64,000 nt of DNA from Przewalskia tangutica (Eukaryota; Streptophyta; Magnoliopsida; Solanales; Solanaceae): assembly GCA_029844215.1 (NCBI GenBank), contig CM056728.1, positions 62,721,789-62,785,788 of the forward strand. The letters run 5' to 3'. This document shows positions 23,725 to 35,999 of the stretch, piece after piece. A program made the translations under genes and the position numbers. The stretch's first letter is position 1. Each line of letters opens with the position of its first letter. Under the pieces are notes generated by a model. That model saw only the letters and a list, made by a program, of their open reading frames with translations. It had not been told where the DNA came from and made no database searches.

Positions 23725-24119
23725 TTCTCCTCCTTAGAAACATTCGCCCCGAATGTTCCTCTAAGTCTCAAAACAAATACGCCAAAGATAGTCTTCACTA
23801 CTATACTTACAAAAACAAACATGCCACACCTGGCCACAATATAACCCGCGCAAATACTTACATCCAAGTCCACGAGGAATCACCTCCATCACTACAAAAG
23901 ATCCCACCCAAGGGCTAAAAGATACTCCCTTCGCACCTTTTCTTTACAAACGAAATGATCACTTCTATGTTCTTAACACATGCCCGCTTCTTCCCTTACT
24001 GTCGCACTTCTTCTCAGACACTCGAACTCTTTCTCATAACTTACCACATTTCATATCGCATCAATTTCAAAAATCTGGCTACTACCTCCAACTTGATCAT
24101 CATTAATCGAATACTCGAC

Positions 24120-24800
24120 GGATCTCCGATACTTTTCCGAACCTAACAACACGGGCGATCGACATACCGCTTCCTAAGTCGGACGGCAAAAGCTAACATA
24201 TAGGCAACCCGCCTACTCTTTCACCGATCCGAAGGCCCAAAGTAACTCGCTAAGTTTCCTCTGCTTTCCCAAACTCGCCACACTTTTCGGGTGGTACCTT
24301 CAAGAAGACCCACCGCCAACTCAACTCCAAGCGTTGTCGCAGATATCCGCACAACTTCGCTGACTCGAGCCGCCAATAACCTTCTTCTCGATAAGCTTCA
24401 CCCTATCCACATCCCGCCGAACTAGTATGAACCAACTATCTCAACCTTGCCAACATCGAACCGATCGGCACTTACGCCGCCCTACAAGGCTTCATAAGGC
24501 GACATCCGAATATTGTAATGGTAGCTATAAACACTCCTCAACAGAGACAACAATCCTCACGCCTACCTCAAATCCAAACACCGCCCGAGGGCGAACGCGA
24601 GCATCGAGACTCACCTAAGTTCCTAAGCTCGCTCGTAAAACCTCCGTAAAAGAAACACCAGAACTGGCTCCACTGTCATAAGGTGAAGGTAGGCACCTCG
24701 TGCAGCCTTACAACCTTCCCGATATAACATCTCGCATAACCTCTCGAGTAAAATGATCTTGACCGAAAGACAAGAGGGTCGACCATCGCCCGACCATCGG
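24120..24800 (-). pseudogene. E2 integrase remnant
   Basis: The same segment as in E1, in broken frames: text like VVRLHEVPTFTL (from about 24700 downward), a piece around DRVKLIEKKVIG, then WVFLKVPPEK and a GPF-type region near 24230-24320, ending close to VRFGKVSE. The catalytic core is incomplete and frameshifted, and no RT or RNase H precedes it. The remnant begins after the same ctcgatcgaacgc-type junction as E1, so both derive from one deleted ancestor. Confidence 0.68.
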
Positions 24801-25299
24801 TCGAACGCATCCACGAACTCGCACGATGGTTAACTTAACTGGCCTAACACCCCGTGATCCTATCACAAAGCGACCACCACAACCGAACCCACCACAATAC
24901 AGTCGGTTGACCCGCGATCGTCTCAACCACCCGCTATCGCAAGAAAACTTTGTTCCCGATCCTAACAATCTCACTAATCAAGTCACTAAAACCTAGTGGT
25001 CTTCTTAGCTCAACTACCCTCTTTCATTTCGCATCACTCGTGATTTATCACATAAACATATCTCACGCACTATGCACTCCGATAAGGGTCAAACATAAAA
25101 AAATATGTCTTTATTCGAGATGGTCTTACCTCTAAGGTCTCTACGATAAAACTCTAAGGCTCACACTTTCCTTATCCCCAATCTTACCCTGCTAACTAAC
25201 CATGATTTCTAATCACAATTTACACAATGCTATCCGAACGTAACACTTAAGATATACTTATTATCACACACACAATCTCTAGGAGTTAATGATATGCTC

Positions 25300-26124
25300 A
25301 GATTCATCGCTTCACTTCCCTTTGTCGTTGCTCTAATCAATTTCGCCATTGGGCGATAGCTTGGGAAGATGATGAATCGGTCATCGATCCTCAAGGTCGA
25401 GTCCTCCTACTTGCATCCTCCTACTAGGACACCCTTTCGACATGGCCCTCGACGGCCGCAGTAAAACAAGTACCAACTAAAAGACGACATTCCCGATGAC
25501 GCTCATTACACCGTGAACACCGGGAAAAAAACTGAATCCGGCCGGGCCGAACCTACGTGGTACCGTGAAGCCCCGGAGTTCTCGCTCCAACTCTCGCATA
25601 CCCCGAACGCCCCAAGTCTGTGGAGGACCACTCAGACCGTGGAGGTGCATATCTCTTCCGCCGAGGCGATTCGCCGAAAGTTACTAAAGCGACCTCATTG
25701 CTCGCCTCTTTATCGATTTTTGGTTAACCTGCCGATCTCTACGCTTTCTGGCTTGCGCATAAGCCCGCACGCAGCCATGCTCATGCTCGATCAAGAGCCA
25801 TTCTTGCACAACCCCCTCTTAGATAGTCATCATGACCCGTGATAAGTCGATACACTCTATATTCTCTGGTTGCTAAAATCTTAGCTAGTAACAGGTCCAT
25901 TCCTTTGTAATCCATATACTTTCGCATCGGTCGTGGAACCGGCGTGTAAATGTCATGGCCGCAGAGGAATCGCCGCTATGCTAACTCGCTGGGCCGCGAC
26001 GCCGCAACTCCCCGAACGAAGCACCACCCCAGCGATGATTGGGCCTGCTCTCAGAACCCTCTCAGGTTTCACTCAGCCTCCTACGCTTTGCCCTTCTGGG
26101 CCGGGTTACCTTACACGGAGGCAT
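25300..26124 (-). pseudogene. gag: E2 gag, capsid core deleted
   Basis: Start ATG at 26124 by comparison with E1. The minus strand passes from MDYKGMDLLLAK-like text (about 25920) straight to a DDYLRGGCARMALDR-like piece (about 25820). This skips the capsid core at the same place as E1. The linker and a weak knuckle (about 25430-25475, of CFxxxxxGHxxR form) follow. It is too broken to make a protein, and sites with CAG/CTG in sister copies are altered throughout. Confidence 0.72.
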
Positions 26125-26308
26125 AACGGTAAGGGAAAGAAATACGTTAGAGGGTCCAACTTATAACACAGCTCTAAGCACGATCTCAGAGTGAGAAGAA
26201 TGGAAACCAATCCTAAATATCCTATAGCCTCCTCGACATCGCGCGGCACAACACACCGATAATCAAGACTTACTAGATACGGTCAGAGACACTTTCCGAG
26301 GATTAATC

Positions 26309-26320
26309 GCTTCGATACCA
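26309..26320 (-). other. Primer-binding site of E2 (altered)
   Basis: Minus strand TGGTATCGAAGC, four bases from the LTR end. It equals the E1 site if CAGA is read as CGAA. Confidence 0.8.
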
Positions 26321-26324
26321 CTTT

Positions 26325-29300
26325 TGTAACGACCAACCTGGCTCGTGGATCGTGCCTTACCCGCACCCAAGTAGCCATACATCGAGTAATCACTAATATA
26401 AAACAAGACATGAATAAAGTGAAGTAAAAGCTTATTCAGGAAAACTTGCTCATGGCATATATATATATATATCAACTAGAAATGCTTATATCCCTTTTTA
26501 CAATTCGCCCACAACAAGATTACATGCACTCTAAGAATGATACGACAACAATGGCGGACAGTGGCCCGCCATACCTCGAACGTAAGTACTACTACGGCGG
26601 GACTATACCATCGATAAGCCTCCGAGGAACGGAGCTTCCCAAACGCCGAATCGCGACCAAGAGCGAGGATCAACGATCGTGTACTTCTACCGCGCAGATG
26701 AACGCAGCCAAGGAGGTCAAGACAACAGTACCAAGTATGTGAAATCAAAATATCAGAAATGAAATCATAGTAGTCTATATAAAGCAGAGACATGTATGAT
26801 AACCAAACTACGCTCACAATAAATAAGCAAATATGTCAAGTCGTGACTCACGCCTTAAAGCCATCACTCAAATAGAACTACGGGTCTCACGCCATAACAT
26901 AAACAAGAGCGAAATAAATATATCAGAATCGGTCTTTTCTAGGCCGCTAATGATCGGCAAGGCCAATCGCCCATAAGATCATTACATGCTGCCTAATCCT
27001 CGACTTCCCGCACTCGCATAGGTCACACATAGACCCACATAGTAGTATAGACCAGACGGGTAGCCAACCCTGCATTCTCCCCGACTCGCACCGCATAGTC
27101 TCAATAGACCGCATAGTCACACTGCATCGCATAGGCATCCCCGTGATCGGATAAAACACCCTAATGATCAATCGAGCATACCGCCTCGCATAGTCACATA
27201 GACCGCATAGCCGTGATAGACCGCATCGGGTGGCAAGCCCTGTGATAACAAGTCAAGGGGTATGTGATATAATAACAAGATAACGGGCTTAACGCTTAAC
27301 AACGTAAGCACAACAAGAATGACCCCTTACACAACATCACAAGATACTAACACACGTAGCATCCTAACATGTTTACTTATCACATCAACAAGAAAGTATT
27401 ACAAGGCTATCACAAACCAATACAATCAAGTTATTCACACAAGGTACTTTCTACTTTATGTTAACAAGTTCGGGTTTTTATCCCCAAAGTACTTCATACA
27501 TTAACTCTTTAAAAGATCCGTTTCTTTCACAAAAGTCACACAATACCCGTAGTATAAAAATAGAGTGACTATCTTTTTAAGTAAACCAAAACACTTCCCT
27601 TTGTAAATCAAGTAACAACATTATTTTTCCAAACGTTCAAGTTTGCCTAATTTCAATTGCTCAAGTTTCTCATTTTCGAAAGGTTTCGTAGTTCATAGTC
27701 CTAATCACTTTAATAATATAATTCTCTTTTTAAAGCCATTTGAGAAACATATACCTTATGTGTGAGTAGGTTATTCTTGTTCATAACAATATTATTACTG
27801 CAGCCATGATCTAGGAATATCATTTTGTCTCATCTTAGCTTCTATGCAGATGGAGGTTTCTACTGGTTTTAATAATACTTAATTAGTCAAAACATTTCCC
27901 TTTATTAACGCTCGCAAGAGTTTGTTCGATACTTATTCGATTTCCAAAATCAAGAAACATTATTCCTTTTAAAAACCAAGTACTCATTACTCATGAATGA
28001 GGTTTCACACAAAATTCATATTAATTTATTTAAGTCAAGTCTCTTATCAAATCTCTTAACTTCTAAAATTAATAAACCATTCTTCTTATCACTCTTAAGT
28101 CGTTATACCTAACTTCCCATAAAGCTAGTATAACTCTTAAGCTTTTAAAAACCAAGTATTACTCTTCTTTCAAAAGGATTCTCAATTCTTTTGAAATACT
28201 TCAAGATTCTTATTATTCAAAGCCACCAAAAGACATTGCCGCACACTCACGCTCGCTTAACACACGACGCTCACCGCACTATATATATATTCTTTTAAAA
28301 TATCATGCTCAAGAGGATAGGAAGAATCACATACCTCGCGACGATTATCGACTATTAGCAAAACGCTCCACGACTTATAACCCGGCTAGCCTTGTCCACC
28401 TTTCAAGTAGCACATGCTACTCGCAGAACATTCAACCTATAAAGGTCATATAAGTCTATCAACTTCTACATTAATATTCTACTGATGCGATTTCGCCAGC
28501 AATTTTTCGTAATATCCTTCATTACGCTTCAATTCTCTTCCATGAATCTTATATTCATTTCTATGTTACAACAAAGATGTAATTTCCAATTACAATATAA
28601 GGACAAAAGTATTTACCTCGATAAGCCCAAAATTATCCAAGTTTAATGTCGATCCTGAGCAACGTTTAGCTCCTATTCCGGGTGCTCCAACCCGCTCCAA
28701 ACAACTCTTAGAAGTTCTACGCAACTTCTTCTTAATACTCCAACCAACTATGGAGATTTTCCTTAGGGTTTCGTTTAGTGACTGAAGGGAAGTATAATAG
28801 TATTTCTGGGTTTTTAGTATAAGTGTAACCATGGAATACTACAAGGTATTTGGAATAGTAACAATACTTTGGTGAGTATTTTCTACCAAGGGGGGGGGGG
28901 TGTATTTTACGAAACAACTCAAGGTAGTGGATACCTCGCCAAGGCCACTGGAGTGGGGTGTGTACTCTGCCAAGGGCCTACTCAAAGGGGGAGGGGGAGT
29001 GTTGGACGAAACACTACAAGAGAGGGGGAGGGATTTTCAAGACTTAGAGATTTTAGGATGAAGAAGTCTTCACAAAGGGGGGGGGGGGGTATTTATAGGA
29101 CAACCAAGGGCCAAGATCAAGCCAAGTGGTAGGCAAGTGTATGGTGAGGATTTACCCATGTGTACCTTATCCATCTACCACACCAACTATCACAAATATC
29201 CTACCTAACCCAAAGCTCCAAATCGCCCAACGGACGCCAAGAATCCGCCAATTAGAGGGTGCCAAGTGTCGCCTCTCGCTGGTCCAAAATATTTCGCCTC

Positions 29301-29479
29301 TGAAAAATCCGCAAAAATAATAAATGACATAGCCGAATTTTCCTACGCAAGCTTTGGAAGACGCTTCGCTGAAAACGATTCTTTTTGTGTGTTATGCAAA
29401 AAATTTTAGGTCCTTGCATAATCTTAAGACTTAAATTTTTCACGACGCCCTCACGCATATACCGAAATACGGTATAACA
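26325..29479 (-). mobile_element. E2 5' LTR
   Basis: 3,155 bp, co-linear with 20586-23724. TATAAATA (minus) is at 29090-29097, next to a run of 14 G on the plus strand. A donor-like GAG|GTAAATA lies at about 28615. The tandem cassette is at about 26940-27250. Confidence 0.92.
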
Positions 29480-29553
29480 ATGGGTGGTAAAAGGAAACTA
29501 TGTCGCTAATTATAAGTTTGACTGAAAGAACATTCTGTGACTAATGTTTCTAA
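29480..29553 (+). other. E3 interior end with polypurine tract
   Basis: The only part of E3 interior right of E2. It has gaacattctgtgactaatgt, a version of the motif before the other 3' LTRs, and the tract AAGGGGGAAGAA (29542-29553) touching the LTR start TGTTACACC. Confidence 0.85.
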
Positions 29554-32500
29554 GGGGGAAGAATGTTACACCTCGCATTTACAGGACATGTTTTAAGAAC
29601 GCACGTAAGAACTCACAAGTGTTAAGATTCGAGACTTGTAAAATTTATCTAATTATGAAATTGCTGAAAACGCATTATTGTGACGAACGGGAGGAGACAC
29701 GTGTCACCCCCATTAATGATGCCTCGACGAAATTTGCAAGGGCAAGAGGGTCATCGACTTTGTTAGCAAGACAAGTCTTGCAAGTAGCTTGAGATAATTG
29801 ACTTGGTCAAAGGGTCCACTAGTCTTGATATTTGATAAGACTTCATCCAAACCACCCATTTGTTTGCATCTTGACCCTCCATGTTGCTATATAATACTAG
29901 TAGTAGTATGACAAGCTTAACACTTAGTAAAATTTTCAATCAAATTGAAGAACACAAGATCCTAGCTCTCGGGTTCACTAAGGGAAAGAAGGAAAAAATT
30001 TGGTTTCTTGTTCTTTAAGCTCCACACTTTAAACCAAGGTTCATGAGTGTATTGTAAGTGTATCTCAATAGAAAAATCTCGGAAAAAGATAGTTTTCGGG
30101 TTAGTCGCAAAGTGAAAACCTAGTTGCTTTCTAGGTTTTGGATTGGAAGTTTGAAGGAAAGTTGTTGGTATTGTTCTAAGGGTCTCAAGTAGCGGATTGA
30201 AGTGTCTTGAAGAGGCTCTAAGTTACTAAGGAGCGACTTCGGATTTGGAGTTGGATTAAGATTCGTTGAGGTATAATCTTGTCCCTTAAAAGTGTTACAA
30301 GATTATTTATATTGTTAGCTTTACATGTTGCTAGTATGAAGAGTATGTGTTGAAGTTTATAAGTATTATGGATTGCTTGTAGCTTAAACCAAATGTAATG
30401 CAAGCCTTGTGAAGTTGATTACAATTTAGTCATTTATTAGAATCGCACGTTAATTACTCGGAGATTATGTAGTTATAATCGATCGCGACTTGATATCATG
30501 TTAGGCTAATAACTTGGATTGAAATGGAAATTGATAAGAATTGGTGTTATGGTACTCAATGTGGCGAATTGGACATATAGTTTGTATTAGTTTGATATCT
30601 ATCGGGCGGAATTTTACACGCCTAGCAGGCGGTAATCCCTATTGTTAATCGCATTGATCGGGCCTTAAACGTGGCGTGTTTGGTTATTGTATTCGACCTT
30701 GAAAAAGGTGGCAAAGTAAGTAGAAACAAAGGAGGTGTTGTTCGATTTTCCGTAGAATTTAGTGACTTAGCACTTAGAATATTCTACGTCAAGTAAGAGG
30801 TTAATGGACGACAGACCATTATAGTCAAGTACTAAGTATAGCGATCCTACCAAGGATGGAATAGCTATCAAGGTTGAAGTACTTTGGAGCATTTTGCTAC
30901 TTGTCGATAATCGCCGCAGGTATGCGAACCTCTTCCTTCCTTTGGCATGATTCTATGTATGGAATATACCGTGGTATCATTTCCTGCTCCTTCTACTCTT
31001 AGAAGTTAAGAAGTAGTCAGGTGATTTATCAGATGTAGAACTTTTCCTATCCTTCGAGCATGACTAGTTGCACGATATAGTACTGTAGACGACAAGATAT
31101 CGATATCCTTTACTAGTATACGAATGGCCAAGTCGGTGAGTTAGGAGATTAACTCGCTTCTTTGAAAGTATTAAGGATGTCTAATGTTTTATTAAAGTTA
31201 AGGGATCAAGAGTTTCAAGATGTGATACTTGTTCCGCTTTAAACGATAAGTCCCTCGATAGAAATTGTATTTGGCTAAGGTATAAAGTGAATATAACGAC
31301 TTTATGGGAAGTTGGTTATATTTGCTTTATGGAAAGATAAATGACTTTTTTTTTAATGAAAAGGCAACTTGATTTTAAGGCATCAATTGCCTAAGGTTTT
31401 ATAATAAAAGGAGTCGCTTGATTTCTAAAGGTTAAGAGACTAATTGTACTTTGAAAGTTAAGAGAATTGATTTGAAAGTATACAATACTTGGTTTTAAAA
31501 AGTATAAGTCTCTTGGTTATAAAAGGAATGGGTTTGTCTAAAACCATAAAGGGTTATAACGGCTTTATGGGAAGTTGGTTATAACGGCTTTATGGAAGGT
31601 TAAGAGAATGGTTTTTCTCTAATAAAGTAATCAAGGAAATAATTTGATTTAAGGGTATCACTTGCTTAAAGCTTTAAAGTAAGGGTCACTTGATTTAGAA
31701 GCCGAGAAATGTATTTCTAAAAGTATCGTGACTTATGTGAAATGTACATGCTTGATACTACGTGTTAGTATCTTGGGGTTTTATATGAAAAGGAATCTTT
31801 GAAAAGAATGTAAGACGTAGTACTGGGATTAAATTCTGATTTTGACGTGTAAAACGAAAGTGTCATGAGTTTATATAAATGGAAGTCTATGGTTTAATGA
31901 ACTTGCTGTATTTGCTCGTGATAGCTTTAAGCGCAAGTATTATATGTTACGCTGTCGTAACTCTCAATGGAGGTCATTGCCTTGTTATAAGTTTACTCGG
32001 ACGCATCGACGCGATGGGATTCCACGTATGCTTCCATCATGATCGATCCGACACGCTTATACGACGTGGGATTCCGGCACGTGACCAGACGCGTTAGACG
32101 CCGACATTTTATCTGACGCACCGGCAGCGACGGGATTCCACGGCATGCTTCCATCAGGATTGATCTTCGCCACGCTTATACGACGAGGATGCCGGCATGC
32201 GCACAGCCGACGCGGTTGATGCCGCGCTTTATTACTCCACGGCCATGCTTATACGATGCTGGGATTCCGGCACGCGACCATGTTATATTTTACTACGGGC
32301 TAGCTCCCACGAAGACCGCACCTACAACGAGGGACGCCGAGGCACGTTATGGCCACGCTTATACGACGCTGGATTCCGGGCACGCGTCGCTATATATATA
32401 TACGTGTTGTGTATGCACGCCGACGCTGAGGAGCGGATGCCACAGCGCGACACACGGTTATATTTACACTTATAGTTGTCGCAGTGATGCGATTCCACGC

Positions 32501-33431
32501 GAGATATATATACGTGTTGTGTACGCCGACGGTGAGGTGGATGCCACGCGCGACACATGGTTATATTTTACACTTATAGTCGCTTGGCAGTGATGGGATT
32601 CCACGCGCGAGATATATATACGGTTGTGTATGTACGCCGACTGGTGGGATGCCACGCGCGACATGGTTATATTTTACACTTATAGCCGGCAGTGACGGGG
32701 ATTCCACGCACGCTTTGATATTTGTGTGATTTGATCGCCCCCGCATCGGGCGTAGTATAGCGCCTCCTTAGTGCGGTCGGATTATGTTATGAAAAATAAG
32801 TAAGTCATATAGTAATGAACTTAATGATTTTTCCTAATCATGCATAAGAACGTGACTATAACTTTTATTGAAACGGGAAAAGATAATAAGGTGCGATTAA
32901 GTTCATAAGTTGGTAATGACACTACAGATCCGTATGTACTTTTTTTATACTTGTCCTCGCCATTCTTTGTACAGCTTATGATCTCACATCAGACGTTATT
33001 TTCTGCTCCATATTCTGCACTGTTGTATCGACCTCCTTCGGGCCGCTCATGCCCGCAGTTTTAGGTACCTGTGTCGTGATCCTCGCTTTAGGATCTCTGC
33101 CTTTTTGGGAAAAAGCTCTATTTGCTTTGAGGCTTATCTCTTGGTACGGTTTCCCGAGGTTGTAGATTCATGTATATTCGTGGTACGGCGTGGCCCCGCC
33201 CCGCCACGCTTGTTATGTTAAAACTCTAGAGGTCTGTAGTCACATAGTGGGTCGCTTTGTAAAGGAAAGCGAGGCAACCGCTTATTGTATATATATATGT
33301 CCAGGAAGGTAGCCCTATCGGCTAACCTGTAGTTTCATTTTATAAGTTTCATGTATGTTCCGCTGATTATCTCTCGATGATACTGCAGGGTGCCTGTGTA
33401 GGCACTGGCCATGCCCGGTCGGGTCGTGACA
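29554..33431 (+). mobile_element. E3 3' LTR
   Basis: 3,878 bp, from TGTTACACC to GGGTCGTGACA, the longest LTR in the window. TATATAATA at 29888, donor-like GAG|GTATAA at 30271, and the AT-rich body match the 5' LTR. The tandem cassette (32010-32720) and the hairpin row are present here but lost from the 5' LTR. Confidence 0.92.
32010..32720 (+). repeat. E3 3' LTR tandem cassette, roughly 105-bp units
   Basis: At least three good units (about 32440, 32540 and 32650) with gatgccacgcgcgacac, ggttatattttacacttatag, a 'gggattccacgcgcga' stretch and gatatatatacg. Looser units of the 'cttatacgac' kind lie at 32010-32400. Open frames here (for example 32189-32593) are repeats, not a gene. Confidence 0.75.
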
Positions 33432-34711
33432 GATAGTTACTCTATTTTGATACTACGGGTATTAGTATCGTGTGACTTTTGTGAAAGAAATTGATCTTTT
33501 TAAGGAGTTAAAGTACGTAGTACTTTGGGGTTAAAACCCGGATTGTTGGCATAAAAATAAAAGTACCTTGTGTGAGTAACTTGCCTATGTTTTGCTTGTG
33601 ATAGCCTTGTAATGATTTCTGGCGTGGTAAGTCGTTTGATAAGTAAACATGTTACGCGATACTCTGACGTTAGTGTCTCGAGACTTTTTATGTTAAGGGT
33701 TTTTCTTGTTGGCTTATGTTGTTTACTTATGTTTGCCAGGTTTGTATTATATCACATACCCCGACTTGTTATGCTGTCACGTTAGCTACCCCCGACGAGG
33801 AATACCTACGCGGTCCACGTGACCTACGCCGCTACTAGAGTCCAGAATCACTCCGTGTGTTACGCCGACGCGAGAATACCTCACGCGGTCCACGTGGCCT
33901 ACGCGGATTGCGGAGTCCAGAAATGCCGCGTTAGCTACCCCGACGCGAAATACCTCACGCGGTCCACGTGACCTACGCGACTACTTCGTGAGTCCAAGAG
34001 TAGGACTCACACAACGATACTGGCGGCGAACGGCCCAACTTCAATCATCAAGGCTCAGAAAGACCTTGGCCACCGCCGTGATACGCTTTTATAGCATTGT
34101 TGGTACCAGAGGTTCCGTAGTGGCTTTCAGACTTGCCTCGGCCGCTTGACGACGCAGCCGGTTCGTAGCTATGCCTTCAGACTTGCCCCAGACGGTTTTA
34201 TGACACAGTAGACCGTGTTCATGTACTCGTGTTATTATATCATGCATCGCGGCAGCCGAGGAAGGAATTCTACGGCATGATTGATATCGCGGGCGAGACG
34301 ACGGTTATATTTGAGTGATGACTTTGAGGGCGAGTCCTCGACTTGACATGATCGCTATATATCAGGTAATCGTAATTTGGTTATCATACATGTCTCCTGC
34401 TTTATATAGACTATTATGATTTCATTATAGTATTTTCGCCACATACTGTACCGTCAGATCGACTCTTCGTGGCCGCGTTCACGCCGCAGTGAGGTACACC
34501 GATTGTTGATCCTCGCCATAGGATCACTGCTCACAGATTGGGAAGCTCCGCTTCTCCGAGGCTTATCTTTGGTATGATTCCCGTCATCAGAGGTACTTGT
34601 ACATTCGTGGGTACGGCGGGGCCCCGTCCCACATAGTTGTTATCAAACTCTGTGAGTCCGTAGTAATCGCTGTGAGTTGGGCTTGTAAAGGATGTAATCG
34701 CTCAGATTTTG

Positions 34712-34742
<31 letters not shown>

Positions 34743-34880
34743 AAAGGGTGACCGCTTTGGTTAGCCTGCTTTTATTTTGTATTGTTTCATGTCTATGAGT
34801 TTTTATTTCACGATATTCTCTCGATGTATTATCACTAGGTGCCCGGTAAGGCATCACCATGCCCGAGGTCGGTCGTGACA
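33432..34880 (+). mobile_element. LTR4, right piece
   Basis: Starts with the second GATAG copy, continues the LTR4 body (gatagttactctattttgat), carries a tandem cassette at about 33765-34230 (cgcggtccacgtgacctacg units) and the U5 region, and ends GGTCGTGACA at 34880. Beyond it is gag of Ea, in the other orientation. Confidence 0.88.
34711..34740. repeat. (AT)n microsatellite
   Basis: About 14-15 AT units in LTR4, at the spot where sister LTRs have shorter tatatata runs. Confidence 0.95.
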
Positions 34881-35999
34881 TTAACATCCGCGCCACTGCC
34901 TCGGACAATTCTTCGCAAAACACGCCGCCGCAAGTATAACAAACTCCCAAATTAGCACGACACTCCCATAACCGAGTCTACCACAACGCCACAACGAGGT
35001 AGGGTGACTCACCGCTAACACCCTACTCCCTTGAAAATCAAACTCGAGCCCTCGACTGCCTCGAATACCCCTGACGCCCCAAGATCAAGGAGGACCACCC
35101 GGCATCGGGCGAGGTGCATCACTAGCTCGCATCGAGGCGGTCCGCCTAAAGTTACCAAAGGACTCGCTATTCGCCTCTTACGATGATAACGGCCATCGCG
35201 GCCGACTTATGTTCTCGCCCCGTGCATAAGCCCGCACGCGGCAATGTCCATGCCCCCAAGAGCTACTCCCGTACAACCCTCTGCTAGATAATCATCAAGT
35301 CCCGTGACATATCGGTGCACTCTATCCTCCATGTCTGCCACTAGAGTGGGGGCATACCGAGCTAATGAGTCGAACTCTATGTTGTACTCCCGAACCATCC
35401 GCCCATTCTGTCTCAACATCATAAACCTATCCACCGGGCTCTACTCATTTGTGGAGGCAAGAAATGGCTAAGAAATGCCTCTGAGAACTCGTCCCAACCA
35501 GCTGGAAACGCACGCTCCCCCCGGGACAGTTCCCATGAATCAAACCAATTGACCGCAATATCCCGCAGCCGATAAGAACCCAGTACCACCGACTCGGCCT
35601 CTGAGGCCTTAATCACTCTCATGATCCGCTGCAGCTGTCGAATAAACTCCTGAGGATCTTCCTCAGTTCTCGATCCATAAAACTCTGGTGGACTGCAACT
35701 CAAGAAGTCCCGAAGCCTCAAACTATCAATTCTGGGGTGTACCACCAGTACCACCGGCTCCCGTCTGTCCTCATGCCTCGCCACAATCCTAGCTAGTAAC
35801 TGGGCCATCTCCTTGTAATCCATATCCTCTGCTCTCGCCGCGGACCTGAGGCTCAGTATCGTGGCCTCGTGAGAGACCGCCGCCGCTCTAACCTCTCTCT
35901 CGGGCGGCGCCGTAGAACTCGGGCTGTCAAGCACTACTCGTAATGATCGCCTATGCCTCAGAATCTCTCAGAGTTACTAGCAGCCTCCTTCGCCGCTTT
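34881..35999 (-). pseudogene. gag: Ea gag, main part (best-preserved Gag in the window)
   Basis: The frame 35934-35419 gives 171 clean residues: a helical stretch (AARAEDMDYKEMAQLLAR), then the capsid core with LRDFLSCSPPEFYG, EEDPQEFIRQLQRIMRVIKA, a DIAVNWFDSWE piece and EFSEAFLSHFLPPQ. One base lost in a G run at about 35425 shifts the frame. It continues at 35434-35207 with DRFMMLRQNGRMVREYNIEF and ADMEDRVHRYVTGLDDYL. The C-terminal linker and knuckle (about 34895-34960) are degraded. The N-terminal dozen codons lie right of the solo LTR, at 38383-38347. LTR4 cuts the gene at 34881, just past the knuckle. Confidence 0.88.

Larger units (their letters stand above)
20586..29479 (-). mobile_element. 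E2, complete minus-strand non-autonomous element inside E3
   Basis: About 8.9 kb: 5' LTR 29479-26325, PBS, degraded gag, integrase remnant, purine tract, 3' LTR 23724-20586. The architecture matches E1, including the shared gag deletion. The flanks are tatgt and atggg, so the target duplication is unclear. The insertion is shown by E3 leader and gag on the left and the E3 purine tract and 3' LTR on the right. Confidence 0.92.
16481..33431 (+). mobile_element. E3, plus-strand B-type gypsy element, split by E2
   Basis: 5' LTR 16481-18937, PBS, gag, then E2 (20586-29479), then 74 bp of remaining interior with the purine tract, then 3' LTR 29554-33431. Both LTRs begin TGTTACACC followed by atttacaggacatgttttaa, unlike the A-type TGTTATACC. 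Without E2 the element is about 8.1 kb with a 1.7 kb interior. The interior is little more than leader and gag, so E3 is non-autonomous. Confidence 0.93.

Noticed and set aside
32189..32593. 134-residue open frame, with others on both strands
   Set aside because: The frames follow the 105-bp repeats of the E3 3' LTR and have no recognisable domain.
34711..34740. AT run as an origin or matrix-attachment site
   Set aside because: A plain microsatellite in an LTR; nothing else supports such a role.
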